A stretch of 38,130 nucleotides of DNA from Bacteroidales bacterium (GTDB lineage Bacteria > Bacteroidota > Bacteroidia > Bacteroidales > GCA-2748055). This document shows positions 7,710 to 15,419 of the stretch, piece by piece. Each line of letters begins with the position of its first letter. The first letter of the stretch is position 1. Made by a program: the position numbers and the translations under genes. The notes beneath the pieces were generated by a model. It did no database searches, had not been told where the DNA came from, and saw only the letters and a list, made by a program, of their open reading frames with translations. Location of the stretch: NCBI GenBank assembly GCA_029931975.1, contig JAOZQY010000012.1, positions 1 to 38,130 of the forward strand. The letters run 5' to 3'.

Positions 7710-10700
7710 TTAAAACATTAGCATGTAGACAATGAGGATATAGATCAAAATATGGATAATATAGGTCTGGCCGTTACCGGTATAAATCCTTCGTGTGGAG
7801 TCTGCTACCTGATGAGTTACTGAGTTGACCCCGTTCCAGAATCCGGTTGCTAGGGGTAATGATAAGAATCCCAGAGCCTTGTAATAGTGCGAAAACATGT
7901 TGTGTGAAAAGTGTGTGGTTTCAGGTTTAAAAGGCCTTTCTCCAGCATATACAATGTTAAATTGCTTGATTTTCTGTGCTTTTCGACTCATAAGCATTAG
8001 CCAGAGAAGCAAAATAACGAACATCACTCCAATCACCAGCATGATTTTATATCCACTCCAGTAACCCAGGTTGGTGGAAGCTGTTACATTTTCCCAGCTT
8101 AAGGGATCTGTGGGAAAGTAGTTGCTTTGTGCCAACATATTCCCCAGGGGTTTAAGAATAAGGTCGGGCCGGGCAGAAAAGATCATAATTCCAATGATCA
8201 AGACTGCCTGGGGAATAATGTACCAGATGGGAACCTCCTTCACCTTTCGAAATTTGTCTTTGGGCTGCCCCAGGAATATGGAGTAAATAAGTTTGAAACA
8301 ATAGAGAAATGCGATAGTTCCAGAGAAGAAAACCAGGGCACCCTGGAAGTACCATCCCTTTGTGATCACCGCATTATAGAAGAGCCATTTACCTGCGTAA
8401 CCTGCCAGTGGGGGGATTCCTGCCAGGGTGATGATTCCGATTAGTACTGCAATAAAACTCCATGGCATCTGCTTGATCAGGCCGCCCATTTCATACATTT
8501 TATGGGTTTTGACTCGCATAACCACGCCCCCGATGGCCAGGAAGAGCAGGGTTTTAAACAAAAAGTGGTTAATGGAATAGGTAAGCGCGGTGAGCCAGCC
8601 CACATTGGTCATAAAGGCCAGGGCAAATAGAATATAGCCCAGGTTTCCGACACTGGAATAGGCCAGCAGGCGTTTGGCATCCTCCTGAAATACAGCCAGT
8701 AAATTGCCCACAAGGGCGGTTAAAGCTCCCAGCCATCCCAGAACATAGAGCAGGGTATGTTGTTCTGACTGCTCCGCACCCATTAGCAGAAAAAGCAGGA
8801 TCAAACCAAACACACCGCCTTTTAGAAGAATGCCGGAAACCATTGGCGAGACATCCGACTCAGCTTCAGCATGTGCTCCGGGTAACCAGATATGTAGTCC
8901 CAGTGCAGCGGTTTTTGTCAGGAAACCAATGGCCAGCAGACTATAGCTCCAACCGGGCATAGTGCTGCTGGACAGGATATTGAGATCCATGGAATGGTGG
9001 CCGAAGTAGGAGAGGGCTATGCCGATAAAAATCAGGTAGGCCCCTCCCAGGGAGAACAACATGTAATTAAAGGCATGGATCAAACTTTTCTTTCCCCGGA
9101 GGATCAGTATATAGGATCCCAGGGTCATAAGCTCCCAGGAAAAGAAAAACTGGAAGAGATTCTCTGCTTCGATCAGACCCATCAGCCCCGCATACATCAT
9201 GACGGCAAAAGGGAAAAAACCTGCTCTTTTGCCCTTGATCGAATATCCGGCAAAAAGTGTCAGGATGCCACCAAGCATAAATATACCTGCAAATATCAGC
9301 CGGAGGCTGTCATCGGCAATAAGAGGATAGAGTCTTACTGAATAGATAACCATGGCTGTGATTACCAGGGAATTTTTGATCCATGCAGGCAGAAAATCGA
9401 GCAGGAATAACAGGATGATGAAATAGATAGGAATCAGGTTAAGGGAATGACCATATTCCGAAGCATTGTTCAGAAAATATGAAGCAATAACTGCAAAAAT
9501 GGTAAAGAGCACAGGGGGGAGGATCTTCTCCCATTTGATCACCAGGCTATTTTCTTTTTCTTCTTCTCCTTTCATAACCTTACCGAACCACCTGAAAAGA
9601 TAGAGCCCTTCAAAAAAGGATCCGGCCAGGATTGCCACGATTAAGATGAAAAACCGCTGCTGTGCAAGCTCCATGATAAGTTGCCACTTCCCATAAAATG
9701 ACGGGAATGGTGGGAAGCCTATCAGTGTCAGGATAAAAAATCCAAACATAAAAAGTAATAAGCTGTTTTTTCTGAGTACCGACCATTCCTTGATGTTCTG
9801 TTTCTGAACAATTCCAGATATCCAGAACAGGCCGGCTTTGGCAAGAAAGTGGCTGATAAAGATGGACAGGAAGATAAAATGAAAGTGTTCACCGAGTCTG
9901 GGTGCCAGACCCAGGATTGTCAGCATAAAACCAATCTGTCCGATCGAGGAGTACCCCAGCAAGCGGTTTCCGTTTTTTTGGGCTATTCCCAGAATATTGG
10001 ATCCCACAAATGTAATTAAGCCAATGGCTATCAGGTATGGAGTCCAGTCATTGCTACTTAATGGCAGCAGTTTATATAGTAAGTAGATGGAAGCAGTTGC
10101 TGTTCCAGATGAGATCATGGCGCTGATGCCTGGATGGGCAGCCTGATAAACATCAAGAGCCCAACCATTGGCAGGAAAAGGTTTTAGCTCCAGTATTATG
10201 GCTATCAGAATAAGAAAAATGGCCATTGAAATACCCTTTACCGCTGTAGGATTGCTTTGGAGATAGGTGTCAATATTCAAGGTGCCGCTGTGCAGGTAGA
10301 AAAAACCAATTCCTATCAGAAGAAACGAGGAGATTACTCCAACGGCTATTAAATACTTGAAACCAGCGGCAGAAGAGCGAAAATCCTTTTTCAGATAGAG
10401 GAGCCCTGCAGTGGCGATAGAAGCCACTTCCAAAAACACAAAGATGTTGAAGATATCCCTGGTCATGATCAATACATTCATGGCCATCATTAGTACAAGA
10501 AATATAACAGAGCCTTTGATTCCCTCCTCCCTGAAATCCCGGTACAGGTAGATGAATCCCAGCAGTCCAAGTACATTGATAACCATTGTGAAGAGTGATT
10601 CTTCCAAACCCATCTGCAGATTAATGGCGAATGGAGGCCTGGCACCACCTGTGAATATTTGCAGCACTTCCTGCTGGCCGGAGGTAAAATGAATAAACCA

Positions 10701-10838
10701 GCTCACCGAAACAAAGACGGCAAAGGCTAGGGCAAGAACTGAGAGTATGCCGGCCAGGCCTTTTTCCTTTTTTTGAAATAATCCAATCAAAAAAGCCGAG
10801 CCCAGCAGTATGGCGATTATATAGATAGGGTTTACCAT
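7710..10838 (-). CDS. Fused double antiporter-like subunit (MrpD/MbxH-H'-like plus MbhI-like tail)
   Basis: A 1042-residue membrane protein built of two NuoL/M/N (MrpD)-type modules, about 1-480 and 490-880, followed by a tail of about 110 residues (AGERPFKPETTHFSHN...) like MbhI or the end of NuoL. Module 2 has the usual ion-path residues: E569 (FFSWEL), K642 (FLTKTAALG), K673 (ILLKGG) and K762 (HFLFKTLL). Module 1 keeps E137 (FVFLEVAS), K219 (ILELKPFPANGW) and K334 (SHFLAKAGLF), but the TM8 lysine is replaced by S244 (MISSGTA). Archaeal Mbx/Mbs also have two such modules, so the fusion fits that class. It starts inside the last codons of MrpC (7-base overlap). Confidence 0.9.
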   Translation of the reverse strand: MVNPIYIIAILLGSAFLIGLFQKKEKGLAGILSVLALAFAVFVSVSWFIHFTSGQQEVLQIFTGGARPPFAINLQMGLEESLFTMVINVLGLLGFIYLYRDFREEGIKGSVIFLVLMMAMNVLIMTRDIFNIFVFLEVASIATAGLLYLKKDFRSSAAGFKYLIAVGVISSFLLIGIGFFYLHSGTLNIDTYLQSNPTAVKGISMAIFLILIAIILELKPFPANGWALDVYQAAHPGISAMISSGTATASIYLLYKLLPLSSNDWTPYLIAIGLITFVGSNILGIAQKNGNRLLGYSSIGQIGFMLTILGLAPRLGEHFHFIFLSIFISHFLAKAGLFWISGIVQKQNIKEWSVLRKNSLLLFMFGFFILTLIGFPPFPSFYGKWQLIMELAQQRFFILIVAILAGSFFEGLYLFRWFGKVMKGEEEKENSLVIKWEKILPPVLFTIFAVIASYFLNNASEYGHSLNLIPIYFIILLFLLDFLPAWIKNSLVITAMVIYSVRLYPLIADDSLRLIFAGIFMLGGILTLFAGYSIKGKRAGFFPFAVMMYAGLMGLIEAENLFQFFFSWELMTLGSYILILRGKKSLIHAFNYMLFSLGGAYLIFIGIALSYFGHHSMDLNILSSSTMPGWSYSLLAIGFLTKTAALGLHIWLPGAHAEAESDVSPMVSGILLKGGVFGLILLFLLMGAEQSEQHTLLYVLGWLGALTALVGNLLAVFQEDAKRLLAYSSVGNLGYILFALAFMTNVGWLTALTYSINHFLFKTLLFLAIGGVVMRVKTHKMYEMGGLIKQMPWSFIAVLIGIITLAGIPPLAGYAGKWLFYNAVITKGWYFQGALVFFSGTIAFLYCFKLIYSIFLGQPKDKFRKVKEVPIWYIIPQAVLIIGIMIFSARPDLILKPLGNMLAQSNYFPTDPLSWENVTASTNLGYWSGYKIMLVIGVMFVILLLWLMLMSRKAQKIKQFNIVYAGERPFKPETTHFSHNMFSHYYKALGFLSLPLATGFWNGVNSVTHQVADSTRRIYTGNGQTYIIHILIYILIVYMLMF

Positions 10839-11203
10839 TTCAATGATTTGTATTGATTGATTTCTAAGGATTTATTTTGTCTGTACAGTTTCAGTGCATA
10901 GGTGAGCATGAGCCCTGTGATGCCAATTCCAATGACTATTGCTGTGAGTACCAGCGCCTGGGGCAAGGGGTCTGTGATCTGATCTGCTGCCTTAAGCTTA
11001 TCAACCGAGGAATCGATGATAGGAGCTGTTCGGTTCCTGATAAATCCAATGGCCACCAGCAACAGGTGTATGCTGGTATCGATGATGCTGAAGCTGATGA
11101 TCATCTTAATGATGTTTTTCTGCGAAATGATTCCCCATAGGCCCACTATCAGTAGCAGAAAGCCGGCAATAACAGTAATATATTCTAATCCAAGATATTT
11201 CAT
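10832..11203 (-). CDS. mrpC: MrpC/MbhG-like (NuoK-like) subunit
   Basis: A 123-residue protein with three hydrophobic segments, of the NuoK/MrpC family. Visible marks are FLLIVGLWGIISQKNIIKMIISFSIID near the N-terminus and the PLPQALVLTAIVIGIG segment (DPLPQALVLTAIVIG is the MrpC signature). It is part of the cation-translocating Mrp half of the complex. It lies 11 bases after the fused MbhE/MrpB gene and overlaps the next gene by 7 bases. The start is the ATG at 11203; nothing downstream fits better. Confidence 0.92.
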   Translation of the reverse strand: MKYLGLEYITVIAGFLLLIVGLWGIISQKNIIKMIISFSIIDTSIHLLLVAIGFIRNRTAPIIDSSVDKLKAADQITDPLPQALVLTAIVIGIGITGLMLTYALKLYRQNKSLEINQYKSLKW

Positions 11204-11214
11204 TCGTTTAAGAT

Positions 11215-11919
11215 TTAATCTTCTTTGCCCTGTACCTGGTTAAGTTCAAGAATGATCGTTGATAATTCGGCCCCCACTTTTAGTCCGATTAGACTGTAAA
11301 TGATGGGGATGGCTCCTGCGCTCAGCAATGAGCCAAATGTACCGGTCCCGAGAATTTTATTATCCAGGAAGCCAGCTGCCAGGATGACCCCCAGGATGCC
11401 AATCAGCACAAAGGATAAGCCAGACAGGGCCTCTGTTAGTTCCAGCACTTTGTGGCCTATCTTATTCCGGGATATGGAGATCAGCAGCAAAATAAAGGTG
11501 GAAGCCAGTATGGCTCCTCCCTGGAAACCACCACCGGGGGTAAGATGGCCATTAACAAATATATAAACCCCTATCAAAGAGATCATTGGGATCAGAAGCT
11601 TTGCAGCAGTGATCATAAATTCGCTGGATGCTCTCATGGCTGTTTTCCTGGTACCATTCTCGGTTTTAAGCAGTAGGCCGATGATGGCGGAAACCAGAAA
11701 AAGGATGGTGACTTCCCCGAGGGTGTCCAGTCCCCTGTAGGTAACTACCACCGAGGTGACCAGGTTGGCAGCACCCGTTTCATCCGGCCCTTTTTCTGCA
11801 TAGTAACGGGCTGTATCGTTCAATGTATCCCGGCTGTCATAATCTTTATACAGGTTGAACAACATCCAGGTCATGAAACCTAAAAGGACTAGGAGGATAC
11901 TATTTTTCAGGATCTTCAT
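11215..11919 (-). CDS. Fused MbhE- and MrpB/MbhF-like subunit
   Basis: A 234-residue membrane protein. The N-terminal part (1-95) has the MbhE-like segment ETGAANLVTSVVVTYRGLDTLGE. The C-terminal part (about 100-220) is the MnhB/MrpB domain with VNGHLTPGGGFQGGAILAS. In Pyrococcus Mbh these are separate genes (mbhE and mbhF); here they are one polypeptide. The protein belongs to the sodium/proton antiporter half of the complex. Its start overlaps the end of the DUF4040 gene by 20 bases. Confidence 0.88.
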   Translation of the reverse strand: MKILKNSILLVLLGFMTWMLFNLYKDYDSRDTLNDTARYYAEKGPDETGAANLVTSVVVTYRGLDTLGEVTILFLVSAIIGLLLKTENGTRKTAMRASSEFMITAAKLLIPMISLIGVYIFVNGHLTPGGGFQGGAILASTFILLLISISRNKIGHKVLELTEALSGLSFVLIGILGVILAAGFLDNKILGTGTFGSLLSAGAIPIIYSLIGLKVGAELSTIILELNQVQGKED

Positions 11920-12151
11920 GGCGGATCTTATTTAGGACGTAAAAGAAAATAGCAACGGTCAGCACACTTCCAATGGAGGCTTCGGTAATGGCAACATCGG
12001 GTGCAGCAAGGAATAAATATACAACAGAGGCAAAAAGACTTATGATTCCGGAGGCAATAACCGCTACCTGCAGGTTTTTATGATAAATGGCAACGAATGC
12101 CATCAAAAGCATACCCACAGATATCAGGATAATGAGGATGGTTTGGATCAT
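11900..12151 (-). CDS. DUF4040 / MbhD-like subunit
   Basis: An 83-residue protein with three hydrophobic segments. The phrase LFLAAPDVAITEASIGSVLTV is the hallmark of the MbhD/DUF4040 family, equivalent to a C-terminal piece of MrpA. It is part of the Mrp module. It overlaps the preceding MrpG gene by 4 bases (ATGA) and the following gene by 20 bases. Confidence 0.88.
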   Translation of the reverse strand: MIQTILIILISVGMLLMAFVAIYHKNLQVAVIASGIISLFASVVYLFLAAPDVAITEASIGSVLTVAIFFYVLNKIRHEDPEK

Positions 12152-12504
12152 GATTCGTTTTCTTTAGTGACTGGATTTTCCTGACGATCTTGTTTTAAAT
12201 TATCGATATGTGTTTTAGCGGAAAGTGGAATACCGATAAAGTATGCTGCTCTACCCAGTACATGGGAGGAGACCGGATTTGAGATCAAAACAAAGAGGAT
12301 CAGGAGGATCAGTTTCAGCAACCAGTCGGGATGAATCAGTCCAATCCCCAGTAGGGTGAGTATTGATCCCAGAGTAGTGGCTTTTGTCCCTGCCTGGATT
12401 CGGTTATATATATCGGGCATCCTGAGCAGACCAATGGCCGCAAAGAGAATAAACAGGGATCCGATCAGGGTGAGTACTGCACCGCATATTTTTATAAATT
12501 CCAT
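12148..12504 (-). CDS. mrpG: MrpG/MbhC-like subunit
   Basis: A 118-residue MnhG/MrpG family protein. Typical marks are LIGSLFILFAAIGLLRMPDIYNRIQAGTKATTLGS and, further on, SSHVLGRAAYFIG. It has three membrane segments and a short charged C-terminus. It is needed for the Mrp-type antiporter assembly in characterised systems. It starts 1 base after the MrpF stop. Confidence 0.92.
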   Translation of the reverse strand: MEFIKICGAVLTLIGSLFILFAAIGLLRMPDIYNRIQAGTKATTLGSILTLLGIGLIHPDWLLKLILLILFVLISNPVSSHVLGRAAYFIGIPLSAKTHIDNLKQDRQENPVTKENES

Positions 12505-12505
12505 G

Positions 12506-12766
12506 TTATAAGCTTTTTTCTAGATATTTGGCAACGATGATCACTCCTATGAAGCTCAGAATAGCGTAAACGATCGAAACATCTATGTAGATCTTTCTGT
12601 CCAGAAAATGAGCAAGAAGTACGATCAGTCCTATGGTGCTAATTGTTAGAGCGTCCAGTGCTACAACTCTGTCTGCCACACTTTTACCTATTAGGAATCG
12701 AACAATGACCAGCAGGAAGGATAGCCCGATGATCAATAATGCAATTGAAAGAATAGTATTAACCAT
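12506..12766 (-). CDS. mrpF: MrpF/MbhB-like subunit
   Basis: An 86-residue MnhF/MrpF family protein with three membrane segments. The signature is FLIGKSVADRVVALDALTISTIGLIVLLA (residues about 25-53). It overlaps the MrpE gene by 8 bases and is followed after 1 base by MrpG, the same E-F-G order as in Mrp antiporter and archaeal Mbh operons. Confidence 0.92.
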   Translation of the reverse strand: MVNTILSIALLIIGLSFLLVIVRFLIGKSVADRVVALDALTISTIGLIVLLAHFLDRKIYIDVSIVYAILSFIGVIIVAKYLEKSL

Positions 12767-13268
12767 AAATTACCTCCAGATATTTTTCAAATTTCCTGAT
12801 GATCTGTTGCCCATATTGTTCGGGATCCTCTGAATCCACATATACGCAGTGTATATAAAGAGTGTCATCGATAATATCGATGGTAAAGGTGCCCGGAGTA
12901 AGTGTGATGGAGTTGGCCAGGATCAGCCTGGCCATTTTCGACTGCAGGGTGGTGGTGGCCCTGATGATTCCCGGTTTAATGGGAAGAGAGGGACTTAAGA
13001 CTCTCCATGCAATATCAAAATTTGCTTTTATCAGCTCCTTTATAAAGGTGAACAGGAACAGCAGGGTGAAGAGGAAGGCCTTCGGGCTTAGTCTCAACTC
13101 ATCAAAGACTGTACAATGCCGGCACATAAGCATTGAAATGGCAAGAGCAATCAGAGCTCCTGAAACAAGGTACTCTGTTGCAGTTGATTGATTCAGTATG
13201 AGCCAGGCCGCAAACAGAATAATGAAAATGATACTAATTTCTTTTAACTTCATTGTTTTTAGGTTCAT
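12759..13268 (-). CDS. mrpE: MrpE/MbhA-like subunit
   Basis: A 169-residue MnhE/MrpE family protein. The N-terminus has two hydrophobic segments (residues about 8-50). The middle carries the family marks LFTFIKELIKANFDIAWRVLSP, then GIIRATTTLQSKMARLILANSITLTPGT. It is the first clearly recognisable subunit of the Mrp-linked complex. Two close starts are possible, ATG at 13268 (MNLKTMKLKE) or ATG at 13253 (MKLKEIS); neither has a clear Shine-Dalgarno sequence. It follows the uncharacterised upstream gene by 4 bases. Confidence 0.9.
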   Translation of the reverse strand: MNLKTMKLKEISIIFIILFAAWLILNQSTATEYLVSGALIALAISMLMCRHCTVFDELRLSPKAFLFTLLFLFTFIKELIKANFDIAWRVLSPSLPIKPGIIRATTTLQSKMARLILANSITLTPGTFTIDIIDDTLYIHCVYVDSEDPEQYGQQIIRKFEKYLEVIYG

Positions 13269-13272
13269 AGGT

Positions 13273-14010
13273 TTACACCAGGATGTCCTGTTGCTTATAC
13301 CGTTTCAGGTTTACCAGAAACTCTTTGTGGATTTTCCTCAGTTGTTCCACCTCCAGTCCTTTCCCATTAATTCTCAGGAAATCCTGAAAGGAGGGTTTAT
13401 CAAACCAATAACCGATGGCAGCATCGAAGTTTTTGAATTTGCTGTTTAATTTCTGATAGGTAATTAGTTTTTCAAATATACTCCAGTCCACATGATCCTG
13501 TATCATAAGGTAATAGAGTCCATTGGAGCTGGTGTTTTTGTAGATGGCAGGCTCAATTTGACGAATATCAAAAAATGCATTCAGTTGTATTTGAGCCAGA
13601 AAACTATTTGTAATGTTACCCTTAAGGAGCTTGAATTTGTGATCTGAAAGTGAGTCCAGTACATCCGATAATTGTCCGGGTTCAATCTCTTTGACACGGA
13701 ATGACCGTCTGTATTCCCCTTGCATACGAATCAGGGAAGGACAGATATTCACCGAGAGCTTTGATTGAAGCTCCAGGCTGATCCTGCAAAGGTTTTCTTC
13801 CATCAGTTGGTCAGGAGCCTGAATAGGAATATAGTAGGAGAACTCCTTGCAACTATTGTCTGCTGGCTCATTTTCGTTACAGTAATATCCTGGGAAGGGA
13901 TCGCTTGAATAGAGTAATTGAAATTTCGTACTGAATGGCAGAGGAGCCGCTGAAAGGGTCTCCCTTTTCATTATAGAGCCAAATTTGAGCGTCGATTGTC
14001 TGGAATTCAT
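13273..14010 (-). CDS. Uncharacterised protein heading the complex operon, paralogue of 842-1555
   Basis: A 245-residue soluble protein of no family known to me, and the first gene of the long minus-strand run. It aligns by eye with the protein at 842-1555 over most of its length: SSDPFPGYY near residue 36, Tyr-rich FSYYIPIQAP near 57-66, CPSLIR near 90-95, and KNFDAAIGYWF near 193-203. The ATG at 14010 (MNSRQSTLKF) is preferred over an in-frame TTG at 14022. It has no signal peptide. It ends 4 bases before mrpE. Its role is unknown; regulation or assembly of the membrane complex is a guess from position. Confidence 0.65.
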   Translation of the reverse strand: MNSRQSTLKFGSIMKRETLSAAPLPFSTKFQLLYSSDPFPGYYCNENEPADNSCKEFSYYIPIQAPDQLMEENLCRISLELQSKLSVNICPSLIRMQGEYRRSFRVKEIEPGQLSDVLDSLSDHKFKLLKGNITNSFLAQIQLNAFFDIRQIEPAIYKNTSSNGLYYLMIQDHVDWSIFEKLITYQKLNSKFKNFDAAIGYWFDKPSFQDFLRINGKGLEVEQLRKIHKEFLVNLKRYKQQDILV

Positions 14011-14071
14011 TAGTTTTGCCAATCAGGTGGTAAATATATTTCCTTATGTTTTTGTTTAATCATTGATAACA

Positions 14072-14107
14072 TTGAGATATCCGCACATTAATATTGAGAT
14101 ATCTCAC
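14072..14107. promoter_or_regulatory. Two FNR-like operator candidates between divergent genes
   Basis: The sequence TTGAGATATC occurs twice, at 14072-14081 and 14094-14103, 22 bases apart (about two helix turns). The second copy extends to TTGAG-ATAT-CTCAC (14094-14107) and contains the perfect 12-bp palindrome TGAGATATCTCA. The 5-4-5 layout is that of an FNR box (TTGAT-N4-ATCAA), with G for T at the fifth base. The sites lie between the FNR-type regulator (start 14122) and the complex operon (start 14010), so control of both is plausible. Site function is inferred, not shown. Confidence 0.5.
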
Positions 14108-14121
14108 ATTTTATAATTTCT

Positions 14122-14820
14122 ATGCAGAATTATAATCGGAAACAGAATTGTATCCAATGCTCACATCGGAGCCAGTGTTTTTTTAACGACTTAAGCGATC
14201 CTGAATATGAATTTCTCTTTTCAAATAAAAAAGAGGTGGATTTTAAGGCAGGGGAAACAATTTATAAACAGGGGACTGAATCAAAATACCTGGTATTCCT
14301 GCTTTCGGGGATGGCCAAGATATATGTTGAAGGAGATAATGGCAAGACTTTTATTCTGGAATTGATAAAACCCTTCCAGTTTCTGGACATACCAGCTATA
14401 TTCGAAGATGACATGCTTTATCGTTCCAGTTCTGCTGTGGAGGATTCCAGAGCATGTCTTATAGATATTGATGTGTTTAAATCATTTATTCTTAGCAGTA
14501 ATAAGAACATTCCCAAACTGGTGAGGCATTTTAATCATGCTCAGTCCAGATATTCGCTCAGGGTTACCAATGTGATCTATAAGAACATGGATGCCCGGAT
14601 TGCCGACTCAATCCTTTATCTGGTGAATGAGGTATACTTTAGTCGGGCATTTGACATGAATATTAGCAGGTCAGACCTGGCCGACCTGGCGGGTATGTCA
14701 CGGGAGAGCACAAGCCGTATCCTGGGACAGTTTAAAGCTCAGCAGATTTTGAATGTTAAGGGTCGCAGGGTCGAAGTGCTGAATAAGAAACAGCTGGAGC
14801 AGATTGCCAGATACGGATAA
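14122..14820 (+). CDS. FNR-type oxygen-sensing transcription regulator
   Basis: A 232-residue Crp/Fnr family regulator. The N-terminus has C10, C13 and C19, and a fourth Cys (C112, in SRACLIDIDVF). Their spacing equals that of the [4Fe-4S] ligands C20, C23, C29 and C122 of E. coli FNR, each shifted by ten. A cyclic-nucleotide-binding fold covers residues about 25-130. The HTH at the C-terminus reads SRSDLADLAGMSRESTSRILGQF, with the E-xx-SR recognition residues of FNR (RESTSR). It should bind DNA as a dimer under anaerobic conditions. It is divergent from the complex operon, with two TTGAGATATC sites between. Confidence 0.9.
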   Translation: MQNYNRKQNCIQCSHRSQCFFNDLSDPEYEFLFSNKKEVDFKAGETIYKQGTESKYLVFLLSGMAKIYVEGDNGKTFILELIKPFQFLDIPAIFEDDMLYRSSSAVEDSRACLIDIDVFKSFILSSNKNIPKLVRHFNHAQSRYSLRVTNVIYKNMDARIADSILYLVNEVYFSRAFDMNISRSDLADLAGMSRESTSRILGQFKAQQILNVKGRRVEVLNKKQLEQIARYG

Positions 14821-14864
14821 TCCGGATTGCTGCAGCAGTCATCGTAGAGAATGAGAGCTTAAAT

Positions 14865-15299
14865 CTATTCTGCCTGTTTCAATAAAATTTCGGAGGTAAT
14901 TTCAAGAGCCTTATTGTATACGGCACTTACGCCGCAGTACCTTTCTTCAGAAAGTGATACCGCCTTTTTGATTTTATCCAGGGGCAAATCCTTGCCTTCA
15001 ATTTCGTAGGTCACGTGCATTTTGTAGAAGCTCTTGGGATGCTCTGTGGTGAGTCCACCCTCAACCTTTACATTCAGACTCTTGATATCCACTCTCATCT
15101 TCTTCAGGATAGAGACCACATCCATCCCGGTACACCCACCCAGGGATGCCAGCATAAAAGGCTTGGGCCGGGGACCCAGGTCTTCGCCACCCACATCGGA
15201 GTCTGCATCAATGATGATCTTATGCCCGTTGATCTCTGTTTCAAAGGCCATGTTCTTAAGCCATCTGGTATTGACCACTTCAGTATTATTTACTGCCAT
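14865..15299 (-). CDS. OsmC family protein
   Basis: A 144-residue OsmC/Ohr-like protein. Both family cysteines are present: GGCTGMDVVSILKKM and EERYCGVSAVYNKA. Such proteins reduce organic hydroperoxides or handle other thiol-reactive species in the cytoplasm. The protein is closer to the YhfA-like OsmC branch than to Ohr as judged by the GGCTGMDV motif; this is a weak call. It is convergent with the FNR gene (44 bases between stop codons, no clear terminator hairpin seen) and probably has its own promoter in 15321-15358. Confidence 0.88.
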   Translation of the reverse strand: MAVNNTEVVNTRWLKNMAFETEINGHKIIIDADSDVGGEDLGPRPKPFMLASLGGCTGMDVVSILKKMRVDIKSLNVKVEGGLTTEHPKSFYKMHVTYEIEGKDLPLDKIKKAVSLSEERYCGVSAVYNKALEITSEILLKQAE

Positions 15300-15320
15300 T
15301 TTTTATCGGTTTTTGCAATG

Positions 15321-15358
15321 CAAATATACATACTAAAACAATGTGAATTTCAAATATA
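15321..15358 (-). promoter_or_regulatory. Candidate promoter region of the OsmC gene
   Basis: CAAATATA occurs at 15321-15328 and again at 15351-15358, exactly 30 bases apart. On the minus strand each reads TATATTTG, a perfect match to the Bacteroidetes -7 consensus TAnnTTTG. The proximal copy ends 22 bases upstream of the OsmC start. A TTTG lies 22 bases upstream of the proximal copy, three more than the usual spacing to a -33 box, so the match is partial. Confidence 0.4.
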
Positions 15359-15419
15359 AAAAACGAATCATGGATCCCATAAGTTTGAGATCGTCGGAAC
15401 TTATAAGCTCAATATCTGC

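Noticed and set aside
14821-14864. Terminator between the FNR and OsmC genes
   Set aside because: Only a short TGCTGCAGCA palindrome without a U-run is present; not convincing.
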